64,000 bases of DNA, from the NCBI GenBank assembly GCA_037577475.1, contig CM075192.1:18208908-18272907 (forward strand), written 5' to 3'. The position numbers were made by a program, and so were the translations under genes. This DNA comes from Chaunax sp. Z400. Its lineage: Eukaryota; Chordata; Actinopteri; Lophiiformes; Chaunacidae. The stretch's first letter is position 1. Each line of letters opens with the position of its first letter. The notes beneath the pieces were generated by a model that searched no databases, had not been told where the DNA came from, and saw only the letters and a program-made list of their open reading frames with translations. This document shows positions 13,601 to 23,539 of the stretch, one piece after another.

Positions 13601-14169
13601 TTGTGGCTAAATGCATGTTTTTGAGTGATACTGTGAGTGGCCTTTTGATGGTGACCTTTGACCACTGAGCTCTAATCAGCTCATTCATTAAAGTGAGCAT
13701 TTGTGCATTCCAGTGTACAATAAGATAGACCTATCCCATCAGGAGATGTTTGGAGGGAAAAACAGAATTAAAAAAAGGTAAAATGATTGCTATAAAGTTT
13801 TAATAATTTAATAATTTATTATCCGTTTTGGCCTCCAACATCTCCAAAGAAGAATATCTGACTCTTGGTAGCTTCTTCACCAGCTGAGCTATCTTCCATT
13901 TGGTGCAAAGCAGGTAGTGTACATCAGATTTATCGGAGCTTCTTTTGCTAAAATCTGTTAGACACTGATGAAAGCATGAATAAAAGCTACTGAAAGCTGC
14001 AGAGTTGGTGATCTTCGATATTATATGGGACACTTTTCACATTATGTACTGTTTTTTTTTTACCACTTCCATTATGCTTAGAGTTGGACAACAACTTACA
14101 TGAGCAGCTGATAAAAGACTGGCTGAGACACAGCACAGTGGACAGGAGGACCCTTAGGCCACTGTCCAT
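1509..14169 (-). CDS. cdon: cdon, partial CDS (12 coding exons; 3' end off the left edge)
   Basis: The joined coding exons are 14169-14100, 12946-12668, 12179-12033, 11602-11459, 11352-11062, 10969-10700, 6667-6393, 5989-5815, 4188-4072, 3487-3284, 2697-2516 and 1614-1509, together 2260 nt (753 codons plus one base) with no stop. Order: signal peptide (1-23), Ig1 (about 25-116), Ig2 (117-213), Ig3 (214-310), Ig4 (311-400), acidic linker (401-452), FNIII-1 (453-550), linker (551-589), FNIII-2 (590-about 680), start of FNIII-3. CDON rather than BOC is supported by GSWHTVRVPGSE, RSAAGEGQPAMLTFRT and YVTWIPRANGGSPITAF. Family knowledge: CDON is a type I membrane protein that binds Hedgehog ligand through FNIII-3, partners Patched, and associates with cadherins in myogenesis. 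The TM segment and tail are outside the window. No fifth Ig exon was found, although mammalian CDON has five. Confidence 0.96.
2141..2187. repeat. 13-bp tandem repeat, 3.6 copies
   Basis: The unit ATGTCTATAATAA occurs three times exactly, followed by the first 8 bases of a fourth copy. It lies in cdon intron 12. Confidence 0.95.
2516..2697 (-). CDS. cdon: cdon exon 12: end of FNIII-2 and start of FNIII-3
   Basis: 182 nt, phase 1 to phase 0. It encodes residues 658-718. STYKFRVVAMNMYGESPHS closes FNIII-2 (the conserved YxFRVxAxNxxGES strand). ADRPVVGPHISSTDAISETR begins FNIII-3, the Hedgehog-binding domain of the family, and the exon ends IMLRWT. The donor is ACT|GTGAGT. Confidence 0.95.
3284..3487 (-). 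CDS. cdon: cdon exon 11: first part of FNIII-2
   Basis: 204 nt, phase 1 to phase 1. It encodes residues 590-657, beginning VPEAPDRPTISMATESSVYV, then TWIPRANGGSPITAFRVEYR and LSVEVRNLEPG. The tryptophan and the EYR strand are FNIII hallmarks. SPITAFRVEY follows CDON; BOC has a different string here. Confidence 0.95.
4072..4188 (-). CDS. cdon: cdon exon 10: linker between FNIII-1 and FNIII-2
   Basis: 117 nt, phase 1 to phase 1 (acceptor ctctctcag, donor G|GTAGGTG). It encodes residues 551-589: EKSTTSNKNPSKPPVVSVPP, then KAPEDKTPNTHFGVVIHDR. Proline- and lysine-rich. The NTHFGVVIHD part resembles the NNNFGVVLTD linker of mammalian CDON, which supports this as a real exon. Its longest ORF in another frame is a shadow. 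Confidence 0.88.
5815..5989 (-). CDS. cdon: cdon exon 9: second half of FNIII-1
   Basis: 175 nt, phase 0 to phase 1. It encodes residues 493-550: VDEMGTVVGSWHTVRVPGSE, then LSELESSSLYEVLMVARSAA, ending TFRTGK. The donor is G|GTCAGT, a non-consensus +3 C. I chose it because the next exon then continues as EKSTTSNKN, matching the family linker, whereas reading through runs into a stop. Confidence 0.93.
6393..6667 (-). CDS. cdon: cdon exon 8: acidic linker and first half of FNIII-1
   Basis: 275 nt, entering in phase 1 and leaving in phase 0. It encodes residues 401-492. The first about 50 residues are a polar, acidic linker (DEGHELFLTEDEGD). FNIII-1 then starts with PEAPIIISPPQTHKPDVYDL and runs to EWRAGRDGGSPINAYFVKYR, which is highly characteristic of CDON. 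The split codon 401 (Asp) is formed equally well by joining to the Ig4 exon. Confidence 0.94.
6668..10699 (-). other. cdon: cdon intron 7 (4.0 kb), where the Ig5 exon would be expected
   Basis: This is by far the longest intron within the coding region. I looked on the minus strand for an Ig exon (Cys, then Trp, then DxGxYxC, phase 1 at both ends) and found none. It contains a teleost interspersed repeat (9527-10127) and otherwise unassigned DNA. A highly diverged Ig exon could have been missed by eye. Confidence 0.6.
9527..10127 (+). repeat. teleost interspersed repeat (AGGAGGT...CTTGGTGGAGG family), diverged
   Basis: It opens CCAAGGAGGTAATATTTTTG with GGCAGGATTAC shortly after, and closes CCTTGGTGGAGGTCTG with GAGTGCTGTCT. 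The same opening and closing text flanks the copies at 52.8-53.5 kb. I recognise the family as widespread in fish introns but cannot name it securely. It lies in intron 7. Confidence 0.6.
10700..10969 (-). CDS. cdon: cdon exon 7: Ig domain 4
   Basis: 270 nt, phase 1 to phase 1 (acceptor ctcctccacag, donor G|GTATGT). It encodes residues 311-400. I-set Ig signature: Cys334 (SFTC), Trp346 (NITWLFNADPI) and Cys381 (DEGVFQCLLDNGIG). Sequons lie at Asn343 (NIT) and Asn370 (NVT). Mammalian CDON would continue with a fifth Ig domain; here the next exon I can find is the FNIII-1 exon. Confidence 0.95.
11062..11352 (-). CDS. cdon: cdon exon 6: Ig domain 3
   Basis: 291 nt, phase 1 to phase 1. It encodes residues 214-310. 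The Ig core is canonical: Cys244 (LVLEC), Trp256 (VAKWFKNGKEV) and Cys291 in SDEGTYTC. An N-glycosylation sequon lies at Asn304 (NYT). The flanking introns are very short (106 and 92 bp). Confidence 0.95.
11459..11602 (-). CDS. cdon: cdon exon 5: Ig domain 2, second half
   Basis: 144 nt, phase 1 to phase 1 (donor C|GTAAGTG). It encodes residues 166-213, including YLVLPSGNLQMISVSAQHQG and the second cysteine Cys191 (MYKC) within the family string CGAFNPVTGE. It directly continues the previous exon; Ig2 is the one Ig domain here split by an intron. Confidence 0.93.
12033..12179 (-). CDS. cdon: cdon exon 4: Ig domain 2, first half
   Basis: 147 nt, phase 1 to phase 1. It encodes residues 117-165, starting EISEYEDGRRR, with the first Ig cysteine at Cys141 (VLIEC). 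The usual core Trp is displaced: RVRGEWIEVST resembles the RGKWLEHST stretch of mammalian CDON Ig2. The domain is completed by the next exon. Confidence 0.92.
12668..12946 (-). CDS. cdon: cdon exon 3: Ig domain 1
   Basis: This 279-nt exon is phase 1 at both ends, after tgatcag and before GTACGG. It encodes residues 24-116. The start HYPSFLSEP matches the beginning of mature CDON. The Ig signature is visible: Cys48 (RLRC), Trp59 (VVTW) and Cys96 (GVYQC), with LTISSLKPSHVGVYQC as the F-strand region. A single symmetric exon per Ig domain is typical of the family. Confidence 0.93.
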
Positions 14170-14235
14170 GATGCACTTTGACCCCTGCCAGCAGCCGTGT
14201 TGCCCAGTGCACGCACTCTCCTCTGTTCAGCAAAT
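14100..14235 (-). CDS. cdon: cdon exon 2: start codon and signal peptide
   Basis: The acceptor (ctttgtgttgttgcag) precedes 14235; 66 nt of leader are followed by ATG at 14169-14167. The start context is strong (A at -3, G at +4) and this is the only ATG in the exon's leader part. Residues 1-23 (MDSGLRVLLSTVLCLSQSF then ISCS) have a short polar start and a hydrophobic core, typical of a cleaved signal peptide. The donor is T|GTAAGT in phase 1, and the split codon 24 (Ser) leads into the Ig1 exon. Coding part: 14100-14169. Confidence 0.9.
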
Positions 14236-17200
14236 CTGCAACAACACAAAGATGAGTGGGAAAAATACATCAAACCGGAGCTCTGCATGGAAACATGACA
14301 GCATCTGCATGAGCAAAAGAAGAGGTGTGAAATACATGGCAAAACAATCTTGGGGAGGACTTCAGGGCTGGATCTAAGTGGGATAAAAAAAAATCTATTT
14401 GTTTCCTAATGAATCCTGTACGACAATCCTTCTAATCTTCATGACACATCCTCTTCACACACTCCTTGATCTCCACATCCCATCCTCTCCTCTGACCCCT
14501 CTTCTCGCCCACTTCAGTGTCTTCATGGAGGCTGGAATGTCCAGCCTCTTTGCCCCCCTGCTTCTTCCTCCCACTGAGCCGCTGAGATCTCCCGCTAATG
14601 GAGTAGCTGTGGAGAGACTGTCGCCTCGCTCTTAATATTACTCTCTTGTCACACTGTGTTGCTTCCTCATAGGTTCACTGTAGCCTGAAGTGCAGGCCCA
14701 AACACAGTGGAGGGTACGTAATTAGGAGCATTCCTCTATCCTTTTCAACCTGACCCCCTCCCACTGTGCCACCTCCTCCTCCTTTTTCTAAGAGTAATCC
14801 ACGCAAGCTTTGATCCTAGGTTCCTGGTTGGTAACCAGGGTTTGAGCCTGAGGCCAGAGGGACAATGGTTGTCCAACTGTGATATTCACACTGGTGCATC
14901 AGTGGCTCGCAAACGTTAGCGGAAGGGCTGACCGGGGCCGAAGGGTGGGTCAAATTAAAAGGATGATGTATGGGTGGGATCGGTGAAGCTGAACAGGTTT
15001 CTAGCCCTCATCCTCAAACCTTCATATTGTTTCGTCTGCTTAACACTCAAGTGTTTCAAGTTGTTTGGCCTCCACTCAAGGCTGCAGTATGGGTCAAAAA
15101 GAAGTTGTTGGATCATCTACCATTTTAGCTGCAACGATTTTCTTTTTTGTTGATTCATCTGTTGATTCCTTTTCTGTAAAGAAATGCTTTAAATTCCCTA
15201 TGACAATTTCTTAGATTCAAAATTCAAATTTGCGTTTCTTTGTTCGACTGAATCTGAAATTATTTCACAATATGGAACAAACCAATGTTATGCATTTTGT
15301 GTTTGATAGATGATGTGAAAGATTAAATACCTATCAAAATTATTGTTGATTCATTTTCTTTTGACTAATTTTTTTCAGTGCTAATTGTAATATTGGTACC
15401 ATGTTTGCTCCTCTGTGATCTAACCAATGAGACACAGATGCTTTATCCATGCACTCATTCTCACTCTCCTCTACTTGCTCTCTCTCTCTCAGTGGGTGAA
15501 GAGGCAGGAAATAATAAACTCTCCCAGCTTCTGGCTCACGCCCCCTTCTCACCCTGAGGTCAAAGGTCAGGGAAGAGCAGCGAGAGAGGGTGAACCAGCG
15601 GGTGTCTAGTGGCCCTGGACCAGCCCCTATAGGTCACCTCCAGCTTCACACACATTCACTGTTTTTACACAGGGAAATCACCATTCCACACAAAAAAAGA
15701 GGAAACATGGTTAAAAATAAACAGAAAAAAAATGCAGCTTTTTCAATAGTTCAAATTTGAGCTTAATTCTGACTGAATTGCTACACAAACAACAATCTGT
15801 AATTTTGACTTGAGAAATGAGCGTATTGCATTATGTATGTGGTGTACACTCCAGTTTAAGGCTGTGCATGCTCATTCAGGCAGATCAAACCCACATCTTG
15901 CACATCTATCGTTTCTCCATCCCACGAGTTGCAACAGGCCCTGCACACTGCCCCTATGTCATCAGTGGAAACTATCTTACTCTCTCTGCCGGAATAATGA
16001 TATACAATTACAATAATAACAACAGTGCTATAAAAACGCACCACCAAGAGTGGGCATATTGGCAAACAGTATGATGAGAAATCGGAGCCGAATCTACTAA
16101 CTCCTTCTATCTCCATCCACCTTTGTTTCTCATTCTTGTTTTCACCATTTTCTTCCCTCAAAGTGGGTGTAGCAGTGGGGCACTACAACTATGACTGGGT
16201 GCCCTTGTGTAAACACACACACAGCTGCCTATCTAACCCACCGATCTGGCGCAACAAGGAAACACAGGGGCATCATTCCTGCTTCTTATCTGTTTGGCTT
16301 TCTTCTGACATCCGCCACTATGAAGCCGCCTCAGTGGAGACAGACACTGTAAGGATATCTTGTATCCCACATTGCAGAGAGTAATCCTGATGCTGCCAGC
16401 ACTGGCTGTATGGAAAGGAAAGTCCTGCTTCCTCCTGAGCAGACATCCAAACAAAAGCTGGAATGGCCCTTTGACAAAGGGGAAGTCCCCATCAAATGAA
16501 CTCTGACTGGCCTGAGAGCTGTCTCCCCTGGTCCAATGTTGATCTGCAGTCAGCCCACTCCCTCACTCCACTGTTCTCCTTCTCAAAACTGCAGACTACA
16601 CTACTTTAAGGGAAAAAAATCCTGTGTCCCAGATTTCCTTCAATCCCAAATCTGATCTTGTGTTACTCTCTGTTTTTGCACTTACGTTGTGGATGCATGG
16701 CCATTCTGAAGGAGGAATCGACCAGCTATAAATTGAAGAGACATCCTGCATATAAAACAGACTCTACACCGTTGAAAGCTGATATACAGACACGGGGACA
16801 GTTTATGAAAATAAATGAGGTGAGTGTCAGTGAGTTCAAGTGGAAAAGTTCCTATTTTTTAGGTGTGGGGATTGACCCATGTGTGTGAGGGAAATGTTTG
16901 ACTGACACATGGCTTAAGTGTGTGAAAGTGAGAAAAAACAGTAGTCTAAACTCAGCTTCTATCTGTCAAGCTACCTTCTAAAGGAATCCACACTGGAGAA
17001 ATACTGTTGAGAGGCCTCACCTTTATTTATCCATTGTGGGAGTAATAGCCTACAAAACCCCGACACAGGAATAGCACCATATATCCGCCGAGTAGGACAG
17101 GAGGGGTTCATGGTGATGACACAGGAGAAAATAAACACACTGACAGGCTGCCCTCGGGGAAGGGAAAGGAGTTTGAGTTCTAAGGTGTTAGCACCTGCAT

Positions 17201-17787
17201 TTCTTTGTGGTTTCCTCTCTGCAGGAACTACTTAAAGCCCCATCTGCCTGCATATGGGGCTGGCCCACATCCCTGTCATATTGGGTAAACAGGGACAAAA
17301 GCAATGCGGCGAAGCATCAAAGACCTGGAGGGCAGAGGAAGATCAGGTCACAACTGGTGCTGCTAACTGAGGCGGGGGCCTGGCCTCTATGCTTTGCAAG
17401 ACTGCACAGCTGAATTAAAGCCAATAACAAACATCAGGAAGCAGCTCAAACATTGATTCAATAACGGCAGCCAATCTTGACTGGTCCTGCAATCAATACC
17501 AATAAATCAGAAGATTCATAAAAGAGAAATGTAATAAATGCCTGGAGGTGAATGAAGCTCAGAGGTCGAGATAAAGGAGCTAAGGGTAAGGGAGCAGCGG
17601 GGTGTAAGAGAAAGAGCAAGTCTTTTCTGGTGTATTGGTCTAATCTGACCTGAGTGCTATAGCTGATTCACATGCTATACCCCAAACCTGTCTGCACTCG
17701 CCCCACATCTCATGGACAGAGGATCTGCAGCACACACATTCCTCAGCTCCTCAGGGAGACGGAGACGGACACAAAGAGACATGGGTA

Positions 17788-17788
<1 letters not shown>

Positions 17789-17819
<31 letters not shown>
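17789..17819. repeat. AC dinucleotide microsatellite
   Basis: About 15 AC units in cdon intron 1. Confidence 0.9.
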
Positions 17820-17823
<4 letters not shown>

Positions 17824-20800
17824 GGATGAAGATGACACACTGGGAGAGGAGTAAAAGTAGCTGGAGAGTATAAAAAGGTGAAACATTGACTGGGAGGTGA
17901 AAGGTTCCAAAGCTCCAACTCATTTCTCCTCCCTCTCGATTTGCCTCTGAGACATACAGATAATAGCAGAGCATGAATCCACATCTACCAAAAGTGACTG
18001 ATGATTCAGTCGAACTACATTCAGCTCAGCCAAGAAACTTAGGAAGAGCCTCCCAAGACAAGGGACTCTAGGGGACCATTATGGGCTTCTTCTATGATCT
18101 GGGTGAGCCCGCTGAGGCAGCCCGGGGCTACAGAGGAAACTAATGAGTGGAAACACTGGGCCTCTGGTATGGCCAAACTCTTTAATAAGACCGAGACGTT
18201 ATTAAAAGTGGTACAGAGTTAGAGAAAGGGTGTGAACTAAAGAAAGAAAGAGAAAGACAGAAAAAGAAAGACAGACATGATTTGGAATGCAATACAGGAA
18301 TTGGGAGGGGAAAGAGGGGTCCTTTTTGTTTTTAAATGAGAAGTAAGGATAAAATCACATAAAATCCCACAGAGGTTTAGTCGATCCATCATACAAAATG
18401 ACTGCCCTTGTCTGAACCTGACATCCTGCAGAAAGTTCGTTCAAGTCTCCTCAATAAATCATTTCAATTGAGTGAGACTGCAGAAGACAAATGAGATGCA
18501 ACATCTTCAAGGACAGTCTGTTTTTTTAGACACTGCTGCCTCTCTGTGCGAATGTCTGCAGGTGCATAAAGCACAAGCAATCTGGGAGGCGTAGGGTGAT
18601 GGCGAGGCCAAGCGGGTCCCAGAATTCAGAGACGCCGCAGCCCTGACGACAACACCGTGGTGTGGGATCAGACGAAAGGAGGAATGAAGAGAGAGGCCCC
18701 CTGGGATCAGACAGTCACATCCCACAAAGCCCTGTTTACCAAGGACATACACACCCCTCCCTTCACCTCCTCCCCCAACATCTCCGTTCACCAAAGCCCG
18801 ACCCTTCCAAAGTGCCAGGGCCGGGACCTGGGAGACAGCGCTAATTCTACCCCCAGGCTTGTTGGCCGAGGACACAAACAGAGAGCTGAGAGGGGAGAGA
18901 AAGGGTGGGACGTAGAGAGATTGAGACAGAGGGGAGCAAGACTGGGAATTGAATGGTACAGTATGTAAAACCCATCTTAATTGGAGATTGTTCTGCAATG
19001 TCTTGTTTTTCCTGGGAATCTGTGAGGGGGGCAGACAGGAGGGTGGGGAGGTGTGGCTGTTTCCCAAGGTCATGAACAGCGGGATTAACCACAGGGGCGA
19101 AACTCAGTAGTGGCCTCGGACACTAGAAACGGATCCCGGATATCACCACCATACGAGGCCACCTCGAGACCTTTTGCAAAGGGAATGTAACTAACAACCC
19201 TCCCCTATTGTGGCAGCTTTCTGGGCCCTCACGGCTGATTTCACAGGCCTTTCAGCCCACAGGGGAACGTCTGCTCACACGAAAAAGGTAATTCTGATGG
19301 AAAGGAGGAATGCACATGAAGGACATCTTCCCCACAGGGCGTTAAAACACTGATCTCCAACATGTGCCAAGAGCCTGATTCATCATGCCAGGTGAGGGGG
19401 GAGCTGGGATTGTGTAGCTGTGGCACCAGAGGAAGCCAGAAATACGCATTCCTCAATATCAGCCTTGGTTGGAGAGATGATAGCTAAACACTCTGATGCA
19501 GGGGAGGAAAAAATATCAGTTTGCCAAATGCCTTGAAAATGTCCACCTTCTCGGGAGAAGTCAAGACACTATCTGTGTTTTTAAATGCTGTTGTGTGGGC
19601 TGTGAAATATGGGCATGCAGTGATCTGAACCAGCTGTCCCCACCCCTTCTCCCTTCTCAGTGCAGTCTCTCGTCTCTCCCCAACTCTCCTGGATTCCATC
19701 AATGCCTGTGTCTCTACAGCAACAAGCGGCGAAGACACAGACAACAGTTTCTGTTCAGTCTCCTCCTGATAGGTCCCTGGCTGACGACCAAAAGTACTTT
19801 CAAACTAAAACATACACGAAATAATGTTATTTCAAGCGTGTGCAGCAAAAACAAAGTGACAGAGTGTCCAAATAGATGCTAACAAGAAAGTCAGTTTTGT
19901 AAAGTCAGTGTTTAAAACAAACCAGGAATAAAAGTTGCTTTAAGGATGCTTGCCTCTTTTGTTTTGTCACTTGAGATGCGTGAGAAAAGAAAGTACACAC
20001 AGAGTGTTGTCATTTCTCAGAATGACAAATTGACTGATTGGCTGTATATTCATGGATGGGGGCTCCAAAGTAAGCCGGCAGAACAAAAACAAACACAAGT
20101 AAAAAAAAAAAGTAAAAATATAATTAGTCTTTTTATGCCAATTCCACAAATCTCTTGCAAAAACACCAACAAACAAACCAACTCCCTTGTACATACAAGT
20201 TTCGAGACACAAGAATAAATATACAGTCCCTACAAGTGCGTGTAAAAGCTTAATTTAGTTTGTCTAAATGTTTTTCTGTCTCGCCTTGTAACACTTCACA
20301 CTTGTTGTGCAGCAGTCAAGTGATCACAAAACAAACTTGGTGGTGATACATTAACACACAGATCATTTGAGTTTCCACCTCTGGTTGTAAGTCATACACA
20401 ACACAACATATTTAGAGTCCAGGCTTCTTAATGCTTAATGCACTGGAGGTGAGAAGAACTTGTTGCAGATGATGTAGAGCTCTGATTGTGCCAAGAGTAA
20501 CACAACCTCATGACAACAGCAAGCAAAACAGCAATAATAAAAAGCCATGTCGTGCTTTTGTTCGCTACCGTGTAAGCACCACACCGAGAAACAACATTAT
20601 TTTACTTGATTAAAGTCAAGCAGTTTGTATCTGCAACAATCTCCAAACATTTCCAGAACAATGCAGAGCTGGATCAACCATGTGTTTTCCCTAGTTGATT
20701 TAAATTCCTCCACTCACTTTGAATTTATTTTTTAAATGAGGGGTTCCATTCCCCATAAGGGACTACATCTTGGAGCAGGGAAGGCCCAAAATGGCATCCA

Positions 20801-23461
20801 CAACCACAGGCCTGGAGGCAGGCAGAAGCAATACCCACACTGCCTCACACTCTGATGGGAGAAAAACAGCCCTTCAAACAAGTAGCCTGTTTGTAAGCCG
20901 GAGGGGAGTGCCAGCCACTAGTTTTGCCTTAATATAGTCTTGCTGATCCTTGTGCTGGCTTTACAACAGCACACATATTCTGGTTCGCAGAAAACCCATG
21001 TCAGACGTGACTTATTGGTTCAACATTTGAAATAGAAAGCTGTGGTCGCTCACAGTTTCAAGAAGAAAACACTGTAACTCTTGGGGCCCGTGCTGAGGTG
21101 ACAGACTAAGTCAGGCGTTTTTTAATAGGTTCAGTTTCAGGAAGGGAAAAAATTCCATCTTGCACACAGGAAGATGTTGAGGATGCAAAAAAAAAAAAAA
21201 AAAAATCCCTTCATATGTTCTTAAATATTTTGCAGTGAGAACTGTCAGCAACAGTTCGGTTCAAAAGTTCATCCCAGAAATCTTCCCTTGGGCTGAGGAA
21301 TCATGAAGAAAACTACGCGAGCCAAGACTGCGGAACAATGGGTCTCATCGTGTATTTGCTTGAAAATTATGAGAAAATGTGTTGTTTTTGGCGAGAGGAG
21401 AGTATTGTGTAAAACACCACGTCAGACACTCGTGGGGGAACTTTCTCATGCATGTAGAGTTCTGCAACATCTTAAAGTACATACTATAATATAGTATATT
21501 ATAGCTATACAACCTGCACTCATTCAAATAATTACCAGGAGGAGCACATAATGAAGAAAGTAAGGCAAAAAAAAAAAAAAAACAGCTCAGGACCAAGAAG
21601 TATTTTGCAGTCTGTTGTATTCTTTTGGTCTTCTCATCAAGAGTACCCGCTATATAAGATTTGATCCCAGCCTACAGTACATTTTTTCTGAAATAAAAAA
21701 TCCTGGTCTCTATCAAAGTGTCTCTGTCAATGTCACACAAACTGCTCTTAACCGTCCGCTGTTAAAGGATTTTCATGAACTGTATCTGCCTGGACAGTGT
21801 GTTGTTCCTCAAAGCGCTGTGTGTGGCATTGGTTTACATTCTCTTATCATATCGAGAACACAGACACATATATTTAGTTGGAGTCTGTATTTCTGTATTA
21901 CATTAACAGAAAACAAACCATCTTCAGAGAAGAAGCAGACCTCCTCGCGCTGCCCACCTCCAGCCTTCACGGCTTCGTCCCGCTGCATTTTCGGTGGCTG
22001 GCTGAAACATCTGTTTCTGCTGCTCCAAAAACTGTTTGTTTGTCTTAACAATTACGTCCTGATGTTTCTCATTTAATTTCTGAAGTCTCTCGAAAGTCAT
22101 TATCCAGTTTCAAGTCTATCAAGGGTTTGAATTTTTTAGAAACTCAATACGAGCATCTGTTGAAAGCTGGTGTATATATCACGCTACAGTCGGCTCACCT
22201 CTGACATTTCAGAGCAGTTGTACTGGAGCCTATCTGTAACCTGCTGGAGAAACATGCTTGCATAGTAAAGCGAGTCTGTGCTGGGCTGTTTGGATCATCT
22301 GTCAGAGCTGGGGGACATGGAAAAAATGGAGAGGGGGTTGCTGTGAGAGACATATGTGTTGCGTAGTTGAAATAATGAGTCTGAGCTAAGAGCAGATAAG
22401 AAGTGCTACTAAAGACAGCTTCGTATAAACATGAGTGGCACCTTCAGCTACCGCGTTTGCCTTTGTGGCTACTTCAACATGGCTCCAATTTATCCCATTC
22501 CACTCACAGCTTTTCCCTAGAATAAATTTAGGGAGGGAAACTGAGGGTGGAGAGTAAGGTCTTTTTTTGTTAGCACTGCAGCTGCAGGGTGCACTCACCA
22601 ACCCAGCAGTCACAAGAACTCAAACTCTTTCTATGGCCTGCCCATCTTTCCTGTTGACCCCCTGCTCATGGCTGCTGGGTGTTGTCAATCAGCACCCCCT
22701 GGCTCCTTGAACATGAGGGCTCTTTGGCATGTTGCCCAAAACTTCCCTCTGTCCATCTAATGAGGGCCTGAGCTCTGGTCTGTCCTTGACGAATGGGAGC
22801 TGAAGCCCAGAGTAAAGGCCAGCGTTAGAAAATGGGGAAAATGCTGCAATCCCTGACTCAATGCTGGAGCAATGAGAGTAAAAGGAGTGCTGTGTCAGAA
22901 GTTCAAACAAGCCAAGTTTTAGTTTGAGATGAGTGCCTGGAGGGGCAACCATCAACTGTGAAGCAGTCCACTAAATTCTACTTTATTAAAGCAAGAAGCT
23001 GAAATGGATTATAGATTCAGTAAAGGATTCAGATTTGATTCTAGCTGGCAAATTATTGTGATGATTATGATAAATGAGACGACTGCTCAAAATTCTACTA
23101 TTTCTCTTGTTAAATGACCGTAAAACATTGGTTTCAGCCAAAGGTTGATCCTTTGTAGCAATAAGATGACAGATCGCAGCCTGAAAACAAATAGTCAGCC
23201 ACACCACATTGTAGTTTAGCTTTTAAATTATCTTCCATTTGCTTTATATCAGGGGCTGAGGTTTGCTGCCAGGCCTTAAGTCTGTGTGGTTTACAGAGCA
23301 GGAGAATGTTGGACAAGTGCAAAATGTACTTCCAGTGGCACTAATTCAACCAAGGATGGCTGATGAGATTTTGTTCCAGCATCCTACTCTGGTGAGAAGT
23401 TTGCTTTTAGATGTTTCATTAAAAACTTATGAAAAGTCATTGTGTTACTTAAAATAAATGA

Positions 23462-23539
23462 GTCCCCTTTTGCTGGGGACTCCCTGAAATCCCCTCACAG
23501 ATTCCTGGGGTTCACTTCAAACCACTTTAAGAACCACTG
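23462..23539. mobile_element. hAT-like element fragment
   Basis: It ends AAGAACCACTG, the inverted-end text of hAT-type elements (CAGTGGTTCTT on the other strand), preceded by GGGGACTCC-type sequence as in the element at 848-988. The other end is not clear, so it is probably truncated. Confidence 0.45.

Noticed and set aside
18507..19073. 188-codon minus-strand ORF in intron 1
   Set aside because: Low similarity to anything known, overlapping plus-strand ORFs, no splice context. A chance ORF in a GC-richer patch.
21615..22076. 153-codon plus-strand ORF in intron 1
   Set aside because: No domain or splice context; composition like the surrounding intron.
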